DNA of 64,000 nucleotides from Epinephelus fuscoguttatus. Its lineage: Eukaryota; Chordata; Actinopteri; Perciformes; Serranidae. Within the stretch, counting starts at the first letter, position 1, and every line of letters begins with the position of its first letter. The stretch is from NCBI RefSeq assembly GCF_011397635.1, contig NC_064756.1, forward strand, positions 19,894,907-19,958,906, written 5' to 3'. The notes beneath the pieces were generated by a model. It had not been told where the DNA came from. It ran no database searches and saw only the letters and a list, made by a program, of their open reading frames with translations. The position numbers were made by a program, and so were the translations under genes. This document shows, one piece after another, positions 24,601 through 36,800 of the stretch.

Positions 24601-25574
24601 CGACCACACATGCTTGATATGCTGCTACTGTTAAGTACTCTCCAATCAATATTCTGGGGACACAATTCTTAGTTGGTCTTCAGCAAGCACTTGTTCCAAC
24701 CCAACTATGTGGCCTCGTCACATTCATATTGCAGCACATGCAGTTGAGTCGATGTTGAGGGTGCTCTGCGATCAAAGTGAAAGCTGACACTTGTCTTGTT
24801 GTCACCCTCTGCAGTGGGGAAAGGTCTGCAGTGAAAATGGTGGACTTGTCATTGAAGGCTGTGCGAGGCTGTAGCTCATTTCACAACATTTGGATAACGT
24901 CCAAGATAATTAAAGCAAGATACTGCTGGGCTTGTGCTTGATTTTGATGTGTAAAAATGCAAACGTGGTCTAACAAGCTGAGAAATGTGTCAGCTGTGTG
25001 TCAGAGAGATTCGTGATTTTGTAGACGTTTTAGAAAAATTACAGATACGGTGTAGCTTTGATTGAGTGGGCTACATCTCATTGACGGTGACCTTTGCTTC
25101 GCTCTGGCACACACTGACTATTAGGTAATAAAAAGTCATTGTTTAAGTGATATGCCAGTGATATTGCAGCAAAGGTAAAACACAGTAATGAAAAGTGGCA
25201 TCCAGCCTGTACACTTTGTCTTCAGATTACACTTGTGCAAGATGATACAATAAAACATTCAGCCACAGGAAGCTGCAGAGGGCATTTGATCACTGGCATG
25301 ATTTGATAATAATTATGTAGAAATTTGCTTTCAGCTTTACCTGTTGGTTGAAACACATCAGAGTAAAATCACAATACATACAATGAATGACACAAGATGC
25401 ACAGTACAGACATCAGTAATGGACATGGTTCCAGTGCAAACAGCAAAGTTAGTGCATTTGGTATGAAAGGCCTCTTGTAAATATTCTTGGTTTCTACAGC
25501 AGCTCTTTTATGAATTCTTTGAAAAGAGGATGAACCGGATCAGCCACAATATGTAGGGCTTTTTGTTACACTTG

Positions 25575-25626
<52 letters not shown>

Positions 25627-27966
25627 TCCCAGTTATATTTGCTGTTTCCCAATAATTTAACTGGCCATGTTTTTAATTCTGGGTGGTCTCTCTTTGTTCC
25701 TAGCAGCCAGGAGTCAATGTGCACGTTAAAGATTTATGTAAACAGTCTCTAAAAATTTTCTTGCATAATTCCTGATTAGAAAGAAAGGCTGCATTGCTTT
25801 TTTTTAAATGGCAGTAAAACTTAGAGTGCCATCAAAAAAGGTTCCTTAATAGCCAGTAAGCACTGTGCTGTTACAATGTCAGTATGATCTGTTGTGATCC
25901 GACACTCCTCCTCCATAGACGCAGATGTGGAAAGTTGATCTTGTAAAGTCACAAATTTAATATCTGAAATAAAAAATAATGTCAAGGTTTGATGGTCTAA
26001 GAGCTGCAAATGCAAATGGCAGTTCAGTCGGGTAATTACAGACATAACTTCAGGCCCAGCGATCAATAAGTTATTTGCACTATACTGTACTGCACTGTAT
26101 TGGTTAGGCTGCTGCACGCGCGCGCACACACACACACACACACGTCCAGTATATGATCTGTTCCTGATGAGACCCTACATTAATATGTGGTGTGCACTTG
26201 AGCTACACTTTTAATGGGATTGTGTTACATACAAGACTTCCACAAAGTTTTTCACAGAGATCAACATCTGTAAAATTAAAAAAAAAAACACTTTATTTAC
26301 AAGTAAGTACAGTTTATTTTCGTCGGATAGTTTTTATTTTTAAGTGCTCTTCCCTGTTGTAGAGTGAGTGACTAACAGACTGCTACTTGTCAGAGACAGC
26401 AAACTAGCTCAATGACATGGCCAAACGCAAGTATGACACTGAATGTATTAGACTGTGTGGACCTTGAACTAATGTCACAGGAGAAATCTGGACCCTGGGG
26501 CTGGACCAGTTGGGAACCAGTGGTTTACCTTGTTCCCACAGGAGTGCCTTTTTGGTCCCTGGTAGAACCTTTTATAAAGGTTGTGAGTGTTCAACCCAGA
26601 ACCCCCTGTGCAAGGTTATACAGAGAACACTTCTGTAGTGTAATGGTTCCTCCTAAAACCGTCTCTGGGGGTTCAATTCTGAACTTCCACCTACTTAGTT
26701 GGCTAACAAGAACCCATCCAGGGGGTTCAACTGAGAACCCTTTGATATAATACCAGATATTAATATAGAATCCACCAAGGGGATGGCAGTAGTAATTAAA
26801 TAAGCACGGTAATTGACACACATGGATCTGTCTCCCACTAATCATGGTTTTAGTTGGACAGGTTAGCCCGAGGCATGTCATGTAACGCGTGTCACGTGCA
26901 ACCCCTAGTACACACTGGACAAGTCGCGCCACAGTTTGTAAACAGACGACCATGCAAAGTAATTACTACTTTTACTATAAGATTTGTACTTCCTCCACCT
27001 TTGCATTAGCTTAAAATCATGTATGGACAGACTCTAATTAAACTTAATTGCTCACCTAAAGAGCCGATCTCCAGAGCTATGATACGCCAGGCAATATCTT
27101 TTTGGCCATTGCCTTTATAACGGCGGTTTTGTGGGTTGTTTAGGTCAGGATATTTCTCAACCTCAACAACGAGACTCTCCTCATCCATTATTTGTCACAA
27201 ACGAGACACAGCAACAGCAACAGAGTTCTCTATGCATCAGTGGTGAGGAAGGAGAGGAGTCAAGCTGCCATAGGAGCAGAGAACAAGAGCTGCTATAGGA
27301 GCTGGTATGTACAAGCAGAGAGTCAGTGGGGGGAAGTGCATTTAAATGCAGTGGTGTAAAGTGCAACTGGGCGACAAGCCCAGGAGTACCGACGCGCTTC
27401 TTGCCCCCACCCGTGTGGGGCTATACATTGAAAATAACAGGGGCTGTCGCACATCAAAAAATATGTGGCCTTTAGTTTACAAAAACCTTTAAAGAACCCT
27501 CTCAGAAGCAAATGGTTTTTAGTAGAACTTTAATGAAGAACCCTTTTGAAACCCTTATTTCTGAGAGTGTAGCTGAGCAGTGCAGATAAATAAGGCTTTT
27601 GACACACCTTCGCATTAAGTATCTGGCAGTATGTTACCAGGAGTCTTTTAGTGGCATCAGTAGTAACTCTGTGTGTCAGGATTTTAACTCTCGTCGGCCG
27701 ATGGCAGCTTAGTTGCTATTGGCACAGCCATTTGTGTTTTTCAGCACACTTTACTTCTGACACTGTACAGCAGCCAGCACTCAGATCTACAGAGAAACAA
27801 GGCAAAGGCAATGCAGTAAACCCATTAGTTCTGTAATATCACTCTTGTGGGCACTACACACCAAAGGGAATATCAGGCAGTATCCACGAGACAGCCTGTA
27901 CTTCCCAGAGCCATCATCATGAACCCACTGACATTCACAACTCAGCCGCTTGCTAATGGCACGGAG

Positions 27967-28041
<75 letters not shown>

Positions 28042-31038
28042 CAGAGAGATGGAGAGAGGGAGAGGCTTTGACAGAGGGCAAAAGAAAGAAAAGTGAAGGA
28101 GGTAGAAACTGGAGCTGGCCGCTAACTCAATAGAAGGCGAGAGAAGTCTATTTAGTTTCTCTGCAGAGGGCAGATTGCAGCAGTTAGAAAAGCTCTGTGG
28201 CAGCGATCAGCATCCTCTCTCTTTCCTAAGGGTATGGAAAGGGGATACGGGCCTGGCAAAGGAGATCAAAACATCATCGCTACAAGGGCAGATGGGTGTG
28301 AGAGAAACGGCAAATGGCTATAAAGTAGTTCCTATCACTGGATTAGGAAGGAATTGAATCAGATACCACAGTGATGTCAGATAAGTGCAAGTGAGTCAGA
28401 GCAGGAAAACAGAGGTTTACAACGCTCACTTTGAACAAATCAAAAGTAATGTGGTTGATACCGTACGATACAGCCCAGTGAGAGTGCAAGCTCACACCTA
28501 AGTGCTGATAATTTCCTCGCCCATGTGAAATGGATACTTCTGGAAAGTTAAGGAGAAAAAAAACTCTTAACTGCTGTTAAAACCATACTGGATCAGAGGA
28601 AACAGCCCAGACTCTCGGCAAGTGTACAAAGAAAAGAGGAGATTAATTAACTTACTAATAACTAGTTTGAGCTCTGAAAACCCGACTGTACACCAACCCA
28701 CTCATCAGCAAACAGCAGACAGACAAAGTTAAACCCTTTTTCCATTATCACTCTTGGATGTGCTGAGTAAAGTCATGCCACGCCGATGTGTGTTACCATT
28801 GTTAGTTTAAATGCGACGTGCCACACTTAGCCGCACCCAAGATGGACCTTCTCCAGAGTAGGTCCAAAAGCTTGGCTGCCAGCCCTCAAGCAGGTCACGG
28901 TGATGTCTCGCTGACCGCAGCCAACTCCCAATGACCCCCAAACAAGCTTGTGTGTTGCAAGACTTGACTCACCTCTGTCTGCAGGAGACCAGAGAGAAAG
29001 ACGTTTTTAAAAGTCTCTCAGGACTTTTGTAGCTTCTAACTGAATCTCTGTGGTTTGGAGTTTAGTTTCTCTCCTGCGTCCTGTCTTTACTTTAGATACC
29101 TGCTTTATTTTACTGTTGCATGTTCGCAATCCGCTGTATTAGAAGTTGTGTGAAGTTGCTGCTCGAAAACTCAACACTTCTTTATTTTGCTACTTCACAA
29201 TAAAAGTTTATACATACCAAAATACTGGGGGACTTTCAAGTCTAATTATATGGCAGGGAGGAAAGTGAAAGCAGAAACAGCCACAGTGAGAAGTTAATGA
29301 AGAGCTGCAGACAACAGGCTCTTACTGCACCTCTGCAAACAGCTCACCTCCTACAGGTAAACTTTTACCTGCCCTGCTGTGGAAAAACACATGCAGCAAA
29401 AATAATGGGACTTTAGTTTTAAACGTCATCACTCAAGACAAGCCGTCATCAGTTTAAGACACATTTTCAAGACGGTAGCCCTGTTGTGATGAAAATGGAT
29501 GGGCTAAGCCAAGCCAGCCCATGACTGTCGAAAGGGGGTATTAGTGACTGACTGATCACACAGTGAAGCATGTAGCAGCTAAGGACCCAAGTATTTCCCT
29601 CAGGAGCCAGTAAAAACCCAAACAGAGCTAAAAGGAGCATAAATGCTGGACTCATCAAGTGGACATAAACAGCATTCAAAACAACTTCTAATGCTCCTCA
29701 GTGTGCAGTTATGTAGGGTAAATAGGCAATTGTTTGCTAACATGTTCACCGTTGCAACTGTATATCGTGATAATGTGTCAGTGTTGTGTCTCAGCTTGTT
29801 CTGTTTTCCCCAAGTGGCCAAAAAAAATCAATGAATGCAGATTCAGATCTTCAAACTGTCATATGACCATTTTATGGTGGTGTAGATATATCGTCTTGCT
29901 ATTAACGAGTGTCCACATTTAATAGACTGGAGATGGGCACTTCAAGCAAAAGTGCTATTTGATATTCACTGTGAACTATTCGACAGTTACTGGAAGAGCC
30001 AAAATTACGTGATACTCTTGCTGTAGAAATGCCATCATAGTTCGAAAACCCTCCCCCTTGACGAAGTTGATGTGTAGCATGTCCTTTGATATCATATTAG
30101 AGATGAGGGCAGTTGTTTGAATGTTGATCATCAAACTTACTTATTACAAAGCTTGACAGTGACTGCTGATCTGTGGACAGCGCCCCACAGCGCTGTAGAA
30201 AATGCTACGCTGACTGACCTCGTGTGCTCCAGGTTAAAATGCCCAACTTTAAAGCAGAAATTAAAATGTTTTACAGTCTGGTACAAAACACATTTTTGGT
30301 CTCTATAGCTAAGTACCCCTTCATGACAAATGTACTGTACTATGTATTATTGAGGATGTGGTGAGTGACAGGCTGTCTGTGAGGTGTCACCACAGTCTAT
30401 CAGTTAGATCCGTCCCCCACTCCTTCACAGCTCTACCCTGTCGTCCAAATACTATGGTCAGCATACATCCATTATTTTTATACAGACTATGATTTAAACT
30501 AACCTTTATGAGGTGTCATTATTGGAAAGCCTCAACAAGCACATAATGGAATTGTACCAATGATAGCCGATGTACATGCACTAAACATCAAACGAGACAG
30601 TATCCGTGTTTTAATCCTGTAAATGACAAAAATGCATTATAATTAACGAACAATCTGTTAAGGCCTCATTTAGGCTTGTACAAGGAGTCAGCATCTTTCT
30701 GTGCTGGCAGATGGTGCATCGCTAACAACGGGACTGCCAAAAGTTACATCCATCATCATCCACCACCACTTCCAGCAGCAGGACCACCTAAAAGCCAACT
30801 TCCAGCTGGCTGCCGCCACAGATCTCTGACAGATGCTCTGGTGGGGAAGGCTTGCGGCTGGCAAACACGGAAGATGTGTAGTCAATTATGGGGATTGGAG
30901 AGGCAGGGGTAATAGGTTTTTACTGCTCAGACCAGCCTATCCCAGTAATGGGAAGGCCCAAACTGCGGGAGCGTTATTGCACACTCGGCAGATTTGCCTG
31001 TGAAATATGGACTCGCAATGCTGCACTGGATGGACGTC

Positions 31039-31077
<39 letters not shown>

Positions 31078-33651
31078 GTAAATGACTTCTTATTAGCAAT
31101 CTAATACTGCAGATATAGTGGAAAAGCACTTTATACCGTTGTTGCAAATTATAGGATGCCTATCAGAGTCCTGCAGAGAGAAAATCAGAGACTGCTCTTT
31201 CTATAATAGAATATAGATTTATTTATCATTTGCAGAGTTAAGCCTGTGCAGGTAATGATATTATCATACCACAGTGGATAAAATAGGCTTTAATGAAAGC
31301 TGACCCCGTCATGGTGTGGCTGCAAGTGGTGGCATTCAAGCACCACCCAGCTTTATGAGGCATGGGGGGTTGCTGTCGGCCATATTGCAATAGGAGCTTC
31401 CAAAGTCAGAAATCTTAAAATCCTACAAGTAGGGGCTTTAATATAATAGCATTCTTATTATAGTTATAGTTTATAGTTAATGTCAATAATAAGTCTTTCT
31501 ATTATAATACGTTCAGTATGCCTGAGCTTGAAGTTATTACACATAGATGTTAACTCCAGTAAGTGTATATCAATCCTACACTCCCTCATGTTATTTGGTT
31601 TTTAGCTACTGTGCTACCGGCTTGGCTCGAGGTGTAGCTAAGTCAGCCTGTCAGACAGTCGGTCCACCCATGTTGTAACTGGACGCTTGTTCTCTGGTCA
31701 TCATTTTAAATGCTTTGATGGATCTGGAAAAACCATCATCTGATGGGTAATTAGTGCTTCCTTTTCCTGTATCAGTTTGAATCCCATGTACAGATGTGTC
31801 TGCTCCTTTATGTACAGGACAGCCAGCACTTTGCAGATGCAGCCGACTATGATGTCACTTTGTTTAGTTGAACACATCACCAATAGCAGCATGCTCTGTT
31901 AATCTTGATAATGGGCCCTCAACACCAAGAACAATAGCTATGTTGATAACAATGTGAGCATCCATACTGGTTAACGATTAGGGCTGGGTATCAATACTCA
32001 GTACCTTAAAGGTATTGATGAAAATGATCCAGTACCAAGTAGTATTGAAACATCTACACTCAAACAATACCTCTACTGGATCCTTTTCGTGCCAGGGGTC
32101 AGATCCCGGACCGTCCCGACTCCTCGTCAAATAAACAAACTTTCTGTTGCTGCTGTCTCCGGAGCAGCTGTCCTCTTGGCAAAGTCAGTTCAACATCTGC
32201 CAAGTTAGCACAAGCTAACACAGCAGCAGCAGCTAACATCCAACACTGAGCCATTAATCGGTCCTAACAAACTCACAACAATGAAATGGCTCAACGCTGT
32301 CGTTAAATTCCTATATAACCTTTATAACCACCGTTATCTGTGTGATGTTAACAGTCACCCTTTCACCTTGTTTGTGCGGCAGGGCAGGCTCTCACATCTG
32401 TCCCCAACATCGAGCTCTTACTCTCACAGCAGCAGCTACCAATCATACAGTCTGAGGTGTGGTGAAGTTGAACACAATGTTTTTGATGGAGTTGGCAGCT
32501 AAGCATGCAGAGATGTTCAAAAGTAGGGCTATACCACATGCCAATGCATTCACATGATGGGTATCAAATGAAGCACTCTACTGGTATCACTGGTAGTACC
32601 GGTAATTGTAATTTTTAAAATAACTCTCAGCCCTAATGATGATAACAGTATGAGCATCCACACTGATGAATGTTAATGTCCTGTAAATGGTGGCGCCAAC
32701 GCTCTGCACGCTTTAGCTGTAGTGGCAGTTTATGGAAATGGATACCGTTTCTGTCATTAATGAAATCGCTCTGAAAGTGCGGCTAATGATATCATTCACT
32801 ACGGTCGTCGTTATAATTGTGGAGTTGACTCCACCATCCACATGAGTCAGAATTATTTTTAGAATGTTGATGTGGACGACGTACTGCACTATGAACTAAA
32901 TTGTGAAACTTGACCCGGGATTATCTCAATAAACAGTGGTTCCCTTATTACTTGTGTGTTTGTGCGGCTAACACTTAACCTAGTTAGCTAATCTGAACTG
33001 TGTTTCCAGCTCACATGGTAACCAAGATATAAATACAATTAAAATTTATAAGCTACAGCAGCTGCAGCAGCTAGAATGCATTTCATAGTGCCAAGAACCA
33101 TCATGGGTCTGACAGGTTTGATCATCTGAACCCACTGAGTGGTTTGCAATTTTAATGGAGACTCGAGTGTAACAAGGCTGAGTCTAAAAGCCCTGCTTAG
33201 CGGCCCCTAGAGGCTGTGATGCTCCTTACACAGACTGAGAATCCACTTGTCTCTCTTTTAGGGCTTGAAATGGCTGCAATTACATTACAAATTATCATCA
33301 ACCATGAAGTTTGAAAGACTTTTTAAAATGGTTTCCAAATAAAAAAGAACAATATGTACTGAACTGTGAAATGCACTTTAAAGAAGGCTACATGACAATG
33401 GAAGCATGAAGAAAAATTAACAAAAAAATTAAGTTTAAAGAAGTTAAGGGGCATAAATGTAAATTAACAATTTGATCTGAATGGCCAGTCTCACAGACAT
33501 AACTTCACACCAGCTCCTGGCTGTACACTGTCCCTCTCCACCAGGCTGCTGCCAGCCCTCCATTATTAATGACAAGAGGGAAAGGGAGCACTTACTGACT
33601 TACTAGCCTCCACCTTCCTTTGCTAAGCACATGAACTACAGAGGGAGGGAG

Positions 33652-33695
<44 letters not shown>

Positions 33696-33843
33696 CCGTT
33701 GTGTCCACTGGTAGCACAATGAACACTGGACAAGACACTTTGAGGGTAGAATTTCCCATTCACAAAACAAATATGACCAGGCTCACTCTCACTGTGAATC
33801 AATATAGACATTCATCAGCTGAGCGAAGGGTGCCTCCCACTAA

Positions 33844-33888
<45 letters not shown>

Positions 33889-36800
33889 CTCTCTCTCTCT
33901 CTCTCTAAATGTCTTGCAGCCCCCACAGCTAACATAAAACAATGCAGGGTGTATTAACTGAAAACAAGAATGCTGACAGAAGCCTATTTCTTTCTGTCTC
34001 TTTTTTATTCTCCATTTTATGACGGACTGATGAAAAATATCATCTTTGCAGATCCAACCTGACGAATATTTTCTCTCTAACCAGGCTAAATGAGCAGTGT
34101 TTTCTGAAAGGGGGCCTCCATTGATTTAAGGTGCTGATGTTACTTTCATTTGTGATGTGAGTCCAGATCGATGCAGGCTCCACTGGGACTGTGTTTGCAC
34201 CATAGCTTCACATTGCAGTGCTGGAAGTGAGAAGCTTTAGTGTGTCCCTGTGTGAGAGGAAAATCTATCTTACTGTCAGGAGCCCAGATTGACACGTGCA
34301 CTGATTTAACTTTTGTGGCTTAAGTCACATTGAAATTACATTAGGGGTGTCGGTATATACTGGTACTGACTATAACCATGATATTTAAAAAAGAAATATT
34401 AATATCATGTTAACCCTTTGAAACCTTTTGACGCCTTTAACATGTATTTAACCCTTTGAACAAATTGGTGGGATTTCCTGTTTTTTCCCTGTTTAAAAAA
34501 AACAGGGAAAAAAGAAAAAAGCTAGGGAAAATTATATTATAATTATCATATATTTAGAATTACGACAGAGAATTATTGTCATTTTTAAGCACTTTTTCTA
34601 GTCATTTCCTGGTTTTTAACTTTTTTTTAACTAACTTTCTTGTTAATAATTTTCCCTTTTTACTAATATCTTGCAATTTTTTTATTTTATTTTTATTTTT
34701 GTTTTAATAACCCATATTTAACCAGGTAAGTCCCGTTGAGATCAACAATCTCTTTTACAAGGGAGACCTCAGAGATCTATTTTGGGGTCATTTCTTCTTC
34801 TTTGCTCACTGCCTTCTTCCCATAATTTGAAAGACATCAAGCTCAGGTTTCAAAGGGTTAATGATACACATAATAATATCGTGTAAATAATCCAGCGCCT
34901 CTAAAATTATTTTGTTTCTTTCTGCTCTCTCTTTGTCTCCCTCCTCCAGTGCCATCTGGTTTCCTTTTCACATCCATCAGGTGTAACTGGTCTTTTTGTA
35001 GGCGTTAGAGACTCTCTGTCCACCTCCCTGCACCCTTATTTTCAGTTAAATTCATCTGTCAAAAAAAAAAGAGGCAAAACACACAATAAACAAAGTGAAA
35101 GATGAATTTGACTGATAGCATTATTATTTCTTTGGTTAAATTTTTAATAGACATGGTGATAATATTGTTACTGTGAATTCTTTTGACTGTAATAATCATG
35201 AAGTGAAAATCTGATATTGTGCCAGCCCTCAGATATACCAAAGCCAACTTGACAGTTTTAGATATTTTTTATTACTGCTTTTCAAAGGCATCATTATGCT
35301 TTTGAAGTAATGTGAATCAAAGCCTGTTGAATAAATTATGTTACTTAAATTGAATTAACTGAACTTAGATCAATAAATCCTCTTACACCTGACTTTTAAG
35401 GGAATATCTCACACATATACAAGCAGCTCAGATCATATTTTTTATGCTTCTCAAATAAACGAATGAATGACTTATTTTTGAACCAAAAATAAAAAGAACA
35501 TAATAAAAAACAAACAAGACAAAGATAACAGTGTCCAAAAAGAAGCAAGTAGAAGTAAAACTTACATGTCCCTACCCCTTTCTTACATTTCTTCTTTTAA
35601 CTTATATTATTTCAACACATTCCCAACTGTATTTACAACTAATATACAACTATCCCTAGTCTATTCACCACCCAATTAATAAATAAGTAATAAATCCAGT
35701 TTATTTACAGTCCAAGTACCGCCCAGTGTTACACAATAAATATGCACTCCCCTAACACAACCGTTACTCATCTATATATCTGCCAAAAACATCTTTTTAT
35801 TGTAGTTTTTTTAATTGATTTATATTTGTGCTTTGTTTCAACCCTCTTTAAACATGATTATTGCAGTTTTAAATTTGACCAGATCTAAAAAAAATTTCAA
35901 TGCATGTGACTTTAAAAACAGTGTGTTCATGTGTTCCCTGTACCCCACATTGTGTACTGTCCTGATTGCCATCTTTTGAAGGATATATAACATTTGTAAG
36001 TTGCTTTTGTAAGTGTTGCCCCAGACTTCCACATAGTAACACAAACATAAAAAAACGTCCTCATTTAAAACATTTCCCTGGCTACCTGCTTCAGTGGAAC
36101 ACCCCAGTGTACCAAGCGCACTGTGGGATCTGACTACACCCGAGACAGCCTGGAGACAGAGAGGCTCATGGAAGCGAGGGGATGAAGTAACTAGCAGGAG
36201 ATCAGGGAGGATGGAGGGAGGGCTTTCTCTCTCTTTGTCTCTCTTTCTCTCTGCAGTGTAATCTTATCTTACACTGAGGCAACCCCAACTCTGCACCCTC
36301 AGTATTGACTGAGCGAGGCAAGACAAACAACACATTGTGACTTAAAAGGCGTAAAATAAAAGTAGTATGTTACATTACAAAACCACCACACCTATAAAAT
36401 TGTAGGTTAAAAAAATGTTCATATTATGATGAGCTTGTAAATTTTGTGTGTGTTTTTTTTTTCCACTGACATAACTGCAAAGTAACGTCGCTGGATAGCG
36501 GCAGCAATTATTCCATTTAACGCCACGCTATCTTTATGGAGGAAAGCACCCTACAGAAATATAGTGGTGTAATTTAATATAGATGAGAAGACTGAGAGCT
36601 CCATTTCCTGCTGCGCTGCACACAGCATCTGGCTAAAAAGAAATGTTCAGCACCACAGACAGCTCCCTAAAGTTTTCATCAGGCTTTAAGAGTAAAAGAT
36701 GGTGCCGTCACAAGAGCGAGCAAATAGCCATGTCGCAGGGGAAGTTTGTGTTTAGACTTTCTGGTGTGTGATCTCCTCACCTTCTGCCCTTGCTCTACTT

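Larger units (their letters stand above)
26475..27573. mobile_element. GAACCC-rich repeat interrupted by MADF-bearing repeat
   Basis: The flanks (26,475-26,755 and 27,480-27,573) are made of variants of AGAACCC, GGTTC and AGAACCCTTTT and end in ACCCTTATTTCTGAGAGTGT A. This matches a teleost family whose ends read TACACTCTCAGAAATAAGGG. Between them lies the separate repeat at about 26,985-27,365 that carries a MADF-like exon. The left end is uncertain. Confidence 0.4.

Noticed and set aside
30676-30912. 78-codon frame with [13 protein letters not shown]
   Set aside because: Low-complexity text from a CAT/CCA-rich stretch; no partner exon or domain.
31979-32636. Confirmed 8-bp target duplication for this hAT-like element
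   Set aside because: The flanking 8-mers TTAACGAT and ATGATGAT agree at only 5 positions, so a duplication was not claimed.
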